Part shown: piece by piece, positions 43,964-57,728 of the stretch
Layout of the letters: each line of letters starts with the position of its first letter
Position numbering within the stretch: the first letter of the stretch is position 1
From: Strigops habroptila
Lineage: Eukaryota; Chordata; Aves; Psittaciformes; Psittacidae
Assembly: GCF_004027225.2 (NCBI RefSeq)
Contig: NC_044290.2
Coordinates: forward strand, 9,316,906 to 9,380,905
Direction of reading: 5' to 3'
DNA length: 64,000 nt
Translations under genes and position numbers: made by a program
Notes under the pieces: generated by a model
Databases searched by the model: none
Seen by the model: the letters and a program-made list of their open reading frames with translations, nothing else
Told to the model about the DNA's origin: nothing

Positions 43964-46900
43964 GGGCAAATCTTCAAGTAGGGAAAGGATATATGTTACT
44001 CCTCCTGGGGTGGGTCATGTCCTTTTATTATTAATTTCCAAATGAGTGAAGTTGTTTGGCTTCAGTGCGTTGTTAGTCAAACTGTTGTTTTGGTTATAGT
44101 AATGTGATTAAACACATCATTGATGGAAATGAAGAGCTAACTGCAGGGAAACAGTTGCAAGGTTGCTTTCCAGTTAATGACAAAATGAGTAAGGGGTAAC
44201 GAAGCGACAGGATTTTTACGTTATCAGAGGTACAGTGAGCTTGAGATGAAGTTTTAAAATAACAGAGTATATTTTCCTTTTCATTGAACAAATAAAATAA
44301 TTCAGTTGTAAGACACAAAAATGTCCTGAAAATGAATATCCCTATTTACAGATTGAGTGCATCATGGATAGTCTTGTTGGGATGGTTTGAATTGTTGGGG
44401 TCTTCTAATGTTGTTCTTAATAAAGAATATAATTGAAACAAGGCAAAGGATAAAATAGTTCCCCCCCTTTATTTATGTTTAAAAAGGCACAATCCTTTGT
44501 AGAGATGAAAAACCTCAGAGTTAACTGAAGTGATACTTGGCAAGTTTGCATTATTTTCCAAGACCGACTGGTAGAACGGGGAGGTTTTACAATAATGTGT
44601 TTTAAATTCAGTTGTTTCAGTACATTTGAGTTATAGCAGATTGTGAATGAAAACTCTGGTGGTTTGTTATTTTTAGATGGCAAAGCTTGTTTGATGGGGA
44701 CAGTCTGGGGATGTCGGGCAGCTCGCTGGTCCTCTGCAGTGAGGAGCTGATTTAGAACATGCAGTTGAAACTTAGATGAGGGGGAAGTGTACAAGTGACC
44801 ATCACATTCCCTCCCCCTCCTCGGGATACAAACCGAGGGATTCACTCTTAGATGAATCAGGCTTTGGTAGGCTTAGCTTTGACAGCGCAGAAATTGTGAG
44901 TGGTGAAAGCTGAGTTATGCTGTTTTTTGTGTTGAACTTTAATTAGCAGAACAGTTTTTCTTTATTGGTAAGTGAAGGAACATTTTCTGTGTTATTGCTG
45001 ATAGAATTGAGTTCTCTTTGTAATTTATTATGAAAGCAGAACTTACTTTTTAATTTTTTCCTAGCTGAAGTCACATTTCTATTATCACTCCTCATCTCTG
45101 TGAGTTCTTTTAAGTTATGAAATGTACCGAGTGTGTATTTCCCCTCCTTTAGTTCACACACGCTGTGCCTTTTTAAGTGAGCCAGATGAATTTTTCTATG
45201 AAAGAGGCTTATTGAAGTGATGGCTCTAGGACTTGAAAGGTTGTAATAGCTGGTTATGTTGGGGGATTTTTGGTTTTGGTTTTCTGGGGGGAGGAGATGT
45301 GTGGGTTTTTCGCCTCTCCCCACCAGACTAAAAATTAAAGAGAGATGTGGAAGCAATATCTTAATCTGTAATTTGTCCCAGTTCTGCTTGATCTGTCATG
45401 GAGGAGCCTTTCGCTTTGTGAAATCTCATTGTTTTCAGAGAAGTGGCTCCTGGGCTTTGGGCTCTGTATGAGTAGATCTGGTTGCAGGAGAACAGGAGAA
45501 GGGCTGCAGTGTGGAGAGAACTTCTGATTGAAGGTTCTATTCACAGAGAAGTTCCCATCTTGACAAATGTAAGTGGCAGTGTCTAGAAACTTTGAAGAGG
45601 TGATATTTCCAACTGGGTAGGATTCAGGCCTGGTGCTTGAGAGAGCTGGGCAGCCTGATGCAAATCACTTCACCTGTTTATGCTTTCTGTTGAAGGAATT
45701 TAAAATAGGAATAGTGAATCTTACAACCTGTAAGGAGTCTTGACGCCTGTGGATGAAAGAGGCTGTGTAAGAGCCAGGCAATATTACTACTAATGTTTTC
45801 CAACTCTGTTAATTTAGTAGTCTGATGAAATATCTTCTCCATTGTCGGCAATTATTTTTGTTAGTAAAATCTCCTGTGCAGTTATTGCTGGATATTCTCT
45901 CAGTGTGGTGGTTCTTTTCTTTTTCTTCATTGTTTACTACCACCTTACATTTGCTGCTGCACGTTATTCTAGGTGTTTTCATTTTAGCAGTGACAGAAGC
46001 AATTGCTGGAGCAATTCAGATTATTAGTTCAAAGCCCTTGAATCTTTCACCTCACTGACATTCCCTCCTGAGGTCAGTGGTACCCAATAGGTCTTGTCGC
46101 AGGAGTGAAATCTAAATTAGGAAAGTGTTTTGTAATAATTTAAATCCTGTCCTCTGTGCACAGCCTGAATAACCAGGGAAAGCCGTGGGAACTGGCTGGG
46201 AGGACGAGAGGGAAGGATGGTGTCATTCTGCTCCAGCTTAGGGATGGAGGAGGTGGACAGCTGGCATTCCCCCTGCCCGGGGGATCAGTAGTCCAAGAAT
46301 CCTAGTAAATGCGAATCCCGTCACTATGTTTTTCCTGGCATTGTTAAAGGCTTCTTCCTGGAAGCAGATCCGTCGTGTTCCTCTTGATGCAGGGGTGCTG
46401 GTGGCTCATCATCGGGGAGAAACTAGCAAATTTTGTATTCTCCATCTTCCCTTCTGCTCACATGTTATAGCTGTTTAGTAATTTCTCACTTCTTTTCTTG
46501 AGGTCCTAAGGCAAGATCCCATTATCACTACATGGTGTTTTTCCCCTTTAAATAGAAGTATTATGGGTTAGATAATCAGAACAAACAAGGCCTTACTTTT
46601 TCTCATCTTGTTTGGCTTAACATTTCTTCTGTGGCCTTCAGCAGTGGTCAGCACTTGCATTTATGTATATCAATGACATAGTTAGAGACATCATGCTTTA
46701 TATGTTTGATTTCTTACTCCCTTTGGAAGACTTCTGTGATGCTCACTCTTGTTTCAGCATGGAAGAAAAGAGAATATTGATAAAGAGAGTGCTTTTTCAA
46801 AAGTTTGCACGGAGCATTAAGGAATAAAACCCCTGAAGGAATGCTTGGTCTGGAGATTTTGGCTGAGAAACTAGCATTTGTTTTCTCCTGGTATTTATTT

Positions 46901-49900
46901 GTGGGGTGGGGAGGAGAGGAAGAAAATAACTGAACTTTATAGATAGTGAAATTAGGAGTCTGCAAGGCCTCTCCACAGAAACAGGCCAGCTTCTAGTGAT
47001 TTTATGATGGTAGTATTGATATGTAACTCAAGTTCCCTATTCAGAGCCAGTCTTGCTTACTGAGCTTTCATCTTCTCTTCACACAGATGTTTACAACATG
47101 AGGCTGCAACCAGAAGCAATCACTCATGTCTGAGAAAAACAGAAAAGTGAATATTACTGTAGGAAAAGAAATGATTAGGAATTTAAGCAGGGAGATTGTA
47201 ATTACCCATGGGTGAGAATTTGTTTCTCTGTTGCATTTCTATTGCACTGCTAGATGAAGTTAAAGGGTACTTAATGTGGCTATACCATAATATCCAAATA
47301 TTTCTCCACAATTTTCTATGCAAATCCATTGTCATAAATTTAATAGAAATGCACTGGTTATTTACCCAGTCTTTTCTCAGAGTCCTCCAAAATACCAAGT
47401 TACAAACTTATTACAGGAAAGCCAGATAAGAAATCATAGATTTCAATCTTTTTCCTTCTTAAATGTAATTTTACTACACTGAAGGGTTCCATTTCGTGAC
47501 TTAAAAAGTTTGAGTGGTTACTATGGCCCCAACCTCCTTCTGAACGAATGCAAACTATCAGATTTTCTAAGTGGCATGGAGTCTCTGTCAGCTATTAGAA
47601 GACTTGTACTTGAGGAAGAAGGTAATTTAGAATTAAACAACACTGAACTATGCTGCTTTTCCAAGAAGCAGTAGATACACAGTGCTGCTGAGCTGGTAGC
47701 AAGAGTTTCTGTAAGTGATTTTATGTAAAGAGATGTTTTGGAGATGTTACTATAAACTGTTGTGCGATTTGTTTCTGTTAGTCTCAGGAAGTACCACTTG
47801 CATGAAGAATGATGTGTCCGAGGTGGATGTTTTAAATCTTTGGCGTATATGTGGTTTGGGGAAATAAATTTCATGATGTCCCCTGTTTGTAAGCAGTAGG
47901 AAGGCTGATGACTCTCAGAGCTGTAATGACTAAACATCGGAAGAAAAGAATAGTAGACTTATGTTTGGTATGAAATTTTGAATGTTGGAGTGGCAGGAAG
48001 TGAAGGACAGAAATGTCAGCAGTGTGTGCATTCCTCTCAGCTGGTTTTGTGGTAGATAGGGTAAACGTTATTTAGAAATGATCTCTTAGTCTGTGAATTT
48101 CACAGGGTTGGGGTTGTTTTTTCGTAGTTCTATGTATCAAAATTACAATGTTCATCAAAACACTGAAAATGACACTGCTTAAATATGCTTAGAAGATCTT
48201 TCAGAGCCCTTCAGACCCCATGGCAAAAGGAAAATAGGTAGCGCCACATGAGCTGTTTCTGAGAATCTTGCTTGTTAGGTGGTGTGGCACGAGTGTTTAA
48301 TTTGTTGGGAAATATTTAGTGGTTCAGTAAACCAAGAAAGTAGCAAATCTTTGTGGACATAATAAATGGAGAATGCCACAAATGAAAAGCATGGTGGTTT
48401 TGGCAGCATATAAAATTCTTCTTTATATATCTTCTCACTTAATATAAGATAATCTGTATTTTTGTAAGTAAAGTTTTCGTTTTATCCTGGGATAATTTTG
48501 GGGGTTGGGGGCAGGCACTGTGCATCTCTTCCCAAGCGATGTTCCTTCGCTGCTCTAAACTCAATTCCCTATGAGCAGGCTGGGATTCCCAAATGCTGTG
48601 GACCAGCCACAGTAGCTGCCTTGTGGGAGCTCCTCTGCCATTGTGGGAGCCAGAATTTGTTGCGCTTTTCTCACTGTCTGCATCGGGAGGTCGTTGAGAG
48701 AAGTGGCTTTTTAAGCATCCTTCTGAATCTGCACTAAGCTGTAGCTGAGTGCTGTAGGTATTTTATTGAAGTGATGCTTTCGATGATAGCTGTTTGTGCT
48801 AGTGGTTTTGAGGTACCTGTACTCTGGCTGTATCTTAAAACACTCACACATTTAGAATGGTGCAGGACATTTGTTTTTTGAACTGACTGATGGTGCTTGC
48901 CTCTAGCGCTGTTTGTATTTGGCTAGGCTAGACACTGCTTTTCTTCCTCCAAAGTTCTGTCAGAACGATGCCATTAACAACACTAGGACTGTTACTCATT
49001 CCTGCTGATGTCTGTTCTTTGAGTGGGGTTGGAAATAGGTGACTGAATCCCTAATGTTCATTTCAAAAGGAATGAGTAGGGTGAATGCCACTGGGAAACT
49101 TGTGCTTTGGATACAAGTTATGGTGTTCCCCATAGAGTTTGCTGTGTGAGAAGAACTTGGGAATCCATCTTCTATTCTCAGGAGAGGTGTAGAAATCGAG
49201 CCTGCTGATAGTATCACATTCATGCATTTGAGGAGAGAAAACAGGGATGTTATAAAAGCATTATCCAGATGCAGAAGGGTTAATATCATTAAAATACAGA
49301 GTTAGAAGACAACTCCCCAAAACAAGCTTAGCTTTATTATGCCTAACTACTTGAAGCACAGTCATGTAAAAATGAATTTCAAAGGTTATTTACAATAAAG
49401 ATAGCAATTTTTAGTGGTGGAGCTTAGTTATTGCTTTGAACTTTCAAAACAGCACACAAAAATATCATGCACAGTTACATAATAGGTATGGTTTGGGGAA
49501 AGATGTGTTTGGAGTATCTGTGGGTGGCATGATTGTGTTATTGAATCTGTTATGGTAGGACCCTTTTGTGCTAAGCACTGTATAAATGCGTAACAAAAAA
49601 CTCAGTCACAGTATTATTCACTACTATAATAAATTTAAGTTCATTATAATGCCGCAGTGAAGACTGAGGTATATTGAAAGAAAATTTTCCTGGTTTTGCA
49701 GCTTTCTGGCTTATTTCTGTGCTCAGTTTGTGAACTGTGCGCTACAAACCGTGCGATGTAACTGATACTCAGCATGAAGATTTTTACTTTCTTTTGCCTC
49801 TTGAATAGATTGAAAATGTGATTCATATTTTGCATCTCAAAAAATGAACTTAGGGCTTTTTTCTCCCCCATCCCTCTCTAAAACTGGTACATACCTGGAG

Positions 49901-52900
49901 TGTTTGCGCTGGTGATCGAGCTGTGTTCTTCAGGTTGCGCCCCTAGCCATAGGTGTATGTTGCTTTGCAGTACTGGGAAATGTCAAGAGTGGAATAAGTT
50001 CTTGTATGAAAACAAAGTTTGTCATTTGAGGAAAGACTGTTTCATCATCACTACAATATCCCTGTTGGGAAAGCGTGGATTGAACCACTGAGCTTAGGAG
50101 CTGCTTAGCTGGTGGGGAAGAAGAGTTTGCATGGGCTTTTCCAAAAGGGGATATGCTGTGATAGATAATTTCCTAATTTTAAAAATAACTTTTATTGCTG
50201 GAATCCAACTATACTTGTGTTAGAGAGAGCTGCAAATCGAACACAAGAGTGGAAGTAAGGAACTGCTAGTTTTGATTCTGTCTCTGTGGCTAGTTAAATT
50301 GATGAACTTTAGCAAATGAAGTGTGGTCAGGTGCTCTCTGTATGAATGGCAAATTCAGTGAGTGGTTGTGCAAAACTTTATGACATGATTTTGCCTTTAA
50401 ACTTCTGAAATATGTTTGTAAATATCCTGATGTGTTTTGTGTTGAAATGACGCTTGGGAATCTTCTTTGATTCCCCTTTGCATTCCTTGGGAACACAGTT
50501 TTGTACTTGGCATTTTGAAAATGAGGTGACAGATGTTTAGTCACATATACACAGATGTACCTATATATCATACAGCAGGCACTTCTCAAAAAGGACTTTT
50601 GGCATTATCTTATGACTCAGCAGAGAGGAATATTGTTAATTGCATGACTGTGGAAGTCCTTAAGATTAATGATGTTCACTTCTTTTGGTCAAAATTACTA
50701 CTAGACATAATGTGAAATGTGCAGAGACACGAACAAGGCCGTGTTCTGTTAGACAAGTGCTTAAAAGAGAGGTTCAGCCACAAGTAGGTTATAGTTTGAA
50801 GAACTGTGGATTAATGATGTTTAAAACAGCTTTTAGGATATGAACACTGTATTCTCAAAGTGTGCTTGAGTTTGAGACTTGCAGGTTGGTGCTGCTCCAT
50901 GGAGAGCTGCTGGTCGTGCAGTGCTGATTTTTCCCTTTGTTTTTCTCTGGCAAATTTCATTAAGAGAAGCAAAGATTAAATTACTTTTCTAATGCATTTT
51001 TTTAAAAGTAAGTAATTGGTGATGTTGTTATGGGGATAAAATGGTAACCATGGGACAATATTTCAATTAAAATGCCCTCGTCTTGGTTAAGTGTGAGAAA
51101 CTCTACTCTCAAAAAGCAGTAAGAACATACAGGTATATGGGATACAGGCTGCTGCTGTTAACCGGTTATTATGAAAGACTGTTTACGTGAAGATTTTCTA
51201 TGAAGGAGCCAAAAGAACTTAAGGTGGGGCAGAAGCACCACCTATTATTATGTTACCTGATGCTTACTATGACATACTCCTTATTTCAGTCGGTTACCAC
51301 TTGCCAAATGTTAATTATTTGGGTTGAAATTTCCCATGGTAGGTGTCTATCGCAGGCTGACTTTTTGGATGCTGTGGAGGGAGTGAAAGGTTTTGCCTAC
51401 ATGATTCAATCTTTTATAAAAATCGGGCAAAAAATGTGTTCTTATGTTCACAATAAAATAGGAGGGAAAAAAAAATCTAATGACCTATAGAGCTGCTTTG
51501 TAAAATGTTGAGGTGTGGTATAGTGAGATGTTTCTGCCAAGGACATACTTGTTACCAACCCTGTGAAAATCTGCTCAGCGTTGGTCAAATTAGCATTTAG
51601 TACAAGTCTAAAAGATAATTAATCCCTGCAGTGAATATACTTCAGCTTGTGCTAAATGGGATTTCTGTACAATTTGCAGGCTAGGGCTTCCACATTCCTC
51701 CCTGGTATGATTTTGGACAAAAATGAGAGCGCAGAGAATTCCCCTTCTGTACTCCTGACACCCAGTTCCTCTTTCCTACCAGCTCTACCTTCATTTAGCA
51801 CAGAGGAAGCAGTGACTGGATTTAAACAGAAGGTGCAAAATGGAGATTTTCACAGAATATGTAGAGTAAATGTGGAGATGGGGGTGACTGAACAAAGAGA
51901 TTGAAAAATACTAGTGTTAGAAATAGAAGGGAGGCTATACTGTCTGGGTTCATACAATTTATTTTATAATGCTAATGCAGTTTGTTGGAATACAGTTTCA
52001 CTATTTGCATAAATTAGAAAGTGTTTCAGAAATGGAGTAGGGAGTAACAAATAAAAGGCAAATCATAGTTAAGCCCCGTCTTAGCTACAGTTCATTTTCT
52101 GTATTTCTAATGAAACGAAATCGCTCTCATATTGCAATATAGAGAAATGCTGAGTACTTGTAAGTCACTCTGCAGACTCTGGGTGTTTGGCTTTGATCAT
52201 ATAAAGGGCTGTATAGTACAAGGCAGAGCATAATGGGGAAAAGTCACTTTTAGTTGCCTTAATCTGAATCAAAGAAGTTTATAGAAACTTTTGGCTTTAG
52301 TGTGTTTTAGTGTCTTAATTCTTTATAAAATGGGAGTAATGTCAGAAGGATAAAGGTATTTTCTTAATACTTGTGAAGTGCTCGATCACAGTATTTGTAA
52401 GCATTATTGAAAAGGTAATGGAAACATTAAAATGCAGTCTTCAAAACCAGATTTGAGTAGCATGCAGTAAATAAGGCCTTAGGCCCTGTGCTAAGTATTT
52501 AACTCAACGTCCATTAAGCAGGCAGCCTCTGTTCTGCCTGCTCATTCCACCAGGTAGCCTTGGAAAATGTAGTACGTGTCTAATACAGTGAAAGGCAATA
52601 TCATAATGCAGGCACACAGAGGGACCAACATAAGCTCGTACAGATACTTTTGTCATTACACAACCCTTGAGGATTGACCTTTGCAATCTAGTATTTATAC
52701 TCTAATTGTGATGAATGCAATACGTAGATGTATTTGCTTTGTGTAGCTCCGAGTCTTGCATTTGTCAGTAATGGATGGTTTTCAGACAAAGGGAGTACAC
52801 ACCACGTAGATGTTATGCTTTGACTTACCATCTATTTTGCTTAGTTTCACCAAGATAGGCAATGTTTTCAGGCAGTGGTGTGAAAAAGGATCATTTTATA

Positions 52901-55900
52901 GGCAGGTGATGAAGATATGTGAGATACTTACATGGTGGATGGGGTGGTTACAAGTGCTGAGGCCATGAGTTCTTTTCAGACTTTGAGCCAAACATGGCCA
53001 GTTTGTCTGTGTGTAAATGTTGCTGCCACTGACTGTATAGATTGTCCTTTCTGCTGCTATTTCCAAAATGAAAATGAGATAAGTAAAGGTAATAAAGTGT
53101 TAGTAATCACTTAATGAAGTGTCTGTACTGAAATCGTAACTGGCATGCAATCAAAGCTGGCTCGTTACTGTGATGTATGTAAAGTGGTTTAAAGAACACA
53201 AAGGATCCAGATGTGGAAGACATTTGCTCTTAATCTCAATTGCGGATATATTTTTTACTGTTGTTATGTGAATAGTAAACCACCCACAGGCACTTGTTCC
53301 TTTTTTGGTAAATGTGGATGTGTTTATTCCGTTAAGTTTACTGGATCAGACTCAAGGCTCCATTTATGTGGCCAGAGATCACTTGTCCCCTTAATTTATG
53401 GTGCTCTTTCCGTTTTTTTTCAATGAGGAAGGATAATCTAAGTATTTAATGGTAGGGGGGCATCATGAACCTCTTAATTCCTTTTTCTCCCTTCCCAAAA
53501 TCAAGCATATCATGTTCCTTAGAGCCCATGTAGCAGAAGTTCTTGCTGCTGTTATGCTATATAATAAAACCTCGAAATGAGCTTTCCTCATTCTCTATGC
53601 TCCATTTCAGATTTAACATCATTTTTGGAATTTCAAGTAGGGTCATTTTGCCTGGAGTTGTACAACATTAACCAGAGTAATTCAGTTATTTCAGAAAACT
53701 GATTAGATTGTCCTCTCTCAAGGGTGGAGACTTTTGTATTTGTTCTGTAAGGTGTGCAGTACGTTTCTGAGCACTGTGTATAACTAACATTACTGACTTC
53801 AGCCAGAATTGCAATAAATAAGTGTGTGGTTTCTATGCTATTATATTTTTCTTAAAATAAAAGGCAAAAACACCTTTCATATCGTTTTTTTTCTGCACCC
53901 TCCGCATGAAAGATGCTCCATCCTTATTCTCTGTTCTGTTAAGTCTTTCACATTGGTATAGTGCACTATCATTATCTACTCTTACTTTATTAAATGATTT
54001 CTGAGTGTGGGATTATTTATGATGTGTATGTCATGACACTAGGAAAGTGCTTTTTTTTCCTGTGTATATCTGTAAGTGGCTTCTGTATTTTGTGCAGCTG
54101 TATTTTATTCCTTCCCGGAGGCTTGAGTAAAATGTAAAATGCTTTTTTTGTCTTAAGGCAAAGATAAGTATATTTGATGGCTATAGGTAAGGAAAATAAA
54201 TAGATAGTTAATTTTATATGACTAATACGAAGGTACTTGTGTGGTATTTTAGAGTACTACAAAAACAATGACATAACATGTAGAGATGCAAGCATGCCTT
54301 GAGGTGGGATCACTAGAGGTGTCAAGCAACTGTATAGCATGATTTAACAGTAAGTAGATGTGTTATTCCCTCTTGTAGTATGTGGACTGACAAATGCAGT
54401 TTGTTTGCAGAGTCTAAATAGTTGAATTTCAGTGACCCATCATTTTTAACTCTAACATTGGTATGTTCACAGTAGCTAGCATTTCTATTGTGTGATACAC
54501 TCAATGTGTTGTAATTCATCCAGATTATTAAACGAACCCGGATCTTTCTGTACCTGTGTAAATTTAAGCATCTTGTCAGTCTTTTCCTGATAATTTTGAG
54601 TGAAAGGGAACTAGAAGACTCATCAGTCACAGGGATTGTGTCTGTGCCAACTTTCTGACTTCCCGAATACTACTTTTCAGCATTATGAAACAACAAATTT
54701 TTGAGGCCTTCATATGGGAATTAAGCTGTGTGATGCGTACTGCCAGTGTCCATATCCAGAAAAGGTTGGAAACTCTGCTTTAGTGAAACCTTGAAGCTAC
54801 TGGGTGGATTATTGAGCAGTTAAGCTAATGAATGTAGCTTATGGCTTTTATCATTATGGGCAAGAAAAATAAGCAAGAGTTTTCTTTTACTGATGAATGA
54901 TATTTTGATACAGTGCTTGCTCTCTTGGCAGCACATGGCAGTAACCGATGGGGTAGCGGATGTCTTGGTACCAACAAGAGGCTTGAATTACAACTTACCC
55001 TTTCCTGGGTTGACTTAAGTCTGGGTCTGTTACCTGACTTGTTACACATGTTTTATAAAACTTGCAGCATCTTCAAGACTCTTTAGACTTCAGTGCAATT
55101 CAGTTCCAATTGACTTCAAAAGTTACTGGGGAAGGACAGAGCAATCAGCGTCAAAGATCTCCTTTTGACTCTTACAAGGAATTGGTGGGAAGGTATGGTA
55201 AAAAAGCTGTCTCTTCTTGATGTATTACCTGAATTTCTTACATAGGTAAAACTTCTGTCCACTTTGGTGGCCAGCCTTTCCCGTTTGTGAGAAGGGCTGG
55301 GAAATCACAGAGGGTTAGGAAACACAGTGTGGTCACTGCACGTGTTTCCTTAGAGAGGGGCAGAATGAGTTGAATTCCTGCCCTGCTTTCTCTGAGCCTG
55401 TGCCAGCTTGACCGCACTAGGCAAAGGAAGGGCAAACCCTTCTCCTCCTCTCCTTTCCTGCAATACAGTGAGCTGTTAACAGGAGGACACAGCTGAATAG
55501 CTTTGGCAAGGAGTATTTGGGTGCTTATTTCTCACAGCAGAACTGTTTGAAGGGTTATGGAGTGTAATGGGAGGCAGCTGGAGAGGCTCTTCCCCTGCAT
55601 GTTCCCCATGGCAATAGGTCTCATTCATTTGCTTCAGTTGGTGAATCCCAGGATGTGGCTCTTGAAGTATATTCAATTGACAGTAAATTCCTACCAGTCT
55701 CACTGTAGGACTGCAAGTTGAACATCATTGCTTTAGCATAAATCTTTATAAGAGATGTTAATGTCTGGTTAAAATATGCAAATATTTACTGACTTGTCTA
55801 CTGTTTGTCAGCTTGGCATGCGAGACCTTGGATCTGATCCTTCTGTCTTGGCAGACATTGGGAATTTTGCCAATAACATTAATAGGAACAGCATTGTGCC

Positions 55901-57710
55901 CTCTAATCTGTTTGTTTATGAAGTACAGTGAGAGTTATCTGGCTAGATGCTTTACAGTGAATTGAAAAAGCATCTGTTTGAAATTTTTTTAGGAACCGTC
56001 ACATGCTTTAACTTATCATTATCTTAATGTATGGACCCTTTGATTGCATAAAATACATCTCTAAGCTGTGAAGCATGAAAGTGCACAGTCATGAGTTAAA
56101 CTGCCGTGAAACACTAAAATTTTAGTTCACGATGTTCTCTCCTCCTACATTGATTTTTAATTTGAAGTTGGACTCATCAGACTGTGGAGTAGTTCTTCAA
56201 CAGCCTCCTGTGCACCAAGCAGGCGTAGTGTTTACTTGAAAATAAATGACTGTGTAGATCACGTTGTTTATGGCTCTTCCTCCTCAAGCTGCTGTCCCTT
56301 CTGCCTTTCCCAGCCCCCTCTGCAGTTCTGGAGGGGAAGTGTGTGCTTTTATTTGGAGATTAGATTGTAGTTACTCTCTTTATGTTTGTTTACAAAATCC
56401 CTTTGGAAAGAAGGCGAAATACTCATTAGGAATATTGAGCCTGAAAATCATTAGTTGTACGGAGAAAAAAAAAATCCTTTCATAGTTCATTGAAAAAAAA
56501 CCACCCAGGCTTAAGTTAAGATCTTTTAAATGATATTTTGTGGAAGCTGAGCTGAGCACAACTTGATCTTAAATATCTTTGAAGACCAGTAAGTTTTCTT
56601 CTACTGAAAAGCAGGAGGTTTTTGGAGCTACGAACTATAACGCCAGGGTTAGATTTGTGGATTAGCCAGTGAGGAAGAGTTGCATAAGCTTCTGTCCATG
56701 CTCTGCTGAGCGTAATGCTTACTACTGTATGGGGCGGAATTCACAGGCTCTGTGTTTAAATACTTCACTTGAGTGTGTAAATCAGGAGCTCTTCTGTAGG
56801 CAGTGGTGCTGCTGGGATTCAAAGCTTGATTTGGCCACTGATAGTACAGGCTCTGTTGATATGACATTGTGCCTGTGTTTCTAAGGTAGGTCCACCTATT
56901 TTAGATGTGTAACTTCAGATGATGGGAATATGCCTATTTACTGTTTCCTCAAAATTTGGCAGATGTACTAAACTTTGCTACTAGAATAAATTGTTACTCA
57001 AATTTGAGTTGAGAAATTTCTGGCATGTGGTTCTGCAGGCCATTTTGAGAAAATGAATAATCCTGGCATTTGTTCTGTTACATGCTTAGTATTTTAATCT
57101 CAGTTTTACAGACAGAAAAAGTGAAGTGCATAAGTAATTTGCTCAGTTTTGTAAAAGGAGTCAGGAATATAGCACAGACGTTGTGACTCTTCAGCTTTCA
57201 ATTCCAATCTGTAATAATTTCTACTCTTGGAGTGCATGTAGAAATTCCTGGTTTACATTTGAAATATTTTGAAAATAAACACAGAACTCAAAACAAATTT
57301 GCTTTGACAAGTGTATATGCCTTGGCTGTTAAAATATTAACTGTTCTGAAATGATTTTAAGCATGGGTAGGTCAGGTACTACAATAGACTAGATTTTAAG
57401 AAAGCAAGTTTGTAATTCACATTTACCTAATCTACTCTCAGCTGCTAATTTAGGCACAGCTCAGGGGACCAAAACTAGGAGCACAGGTCTTTAAAGGACC
57501 ATCAGGAAGAGCCAAGTGTGTCCAGGGAGCAGTTTAGAGCACCTGGATTGAAGTCTGAAGTAGATGGTGCAAATACCCAATAAATATGCATGTTTGTGTC
57601 TGCATGTATGGATATAAACACGATTGAAATGAAATCTGAGAGCTGGAGTGTATAATTTTCCATATGTTGTCCACATACTGCTTTTCTTTATTATTATTAG
57701 ATTTTATTTA

Positions 57711-57728
57711 AAACAAAACAAAACAAAA
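57711..57728. repeat. (AAAAC)n repeat
   Basis: Three to four AAAAC units follow a T/A-rich stretch in HELZ intron 1. It is a simple repeat. Confidence 0.75.

Noticed and set aside
44417..47937. Minus-strand frames of 137-142 codons (44417-44845, 44943-45356, 47521-47937) in HELZ intron 1
   Set aside because: No recognisable motifs, random-looking composition, and no matching splice or promoter signals; such lengths are expected by chance in 64 kb.
51200..51490. Possible retrocopy: 96-codon frame overlapping AATAAA (51452) and an A run (51467-51475)
   Set aside because: The protein resembles nothing I know, the A run is only nine bases and close to the hexamer, no target-site duplication is visible, and retrocopies are rare in birds.
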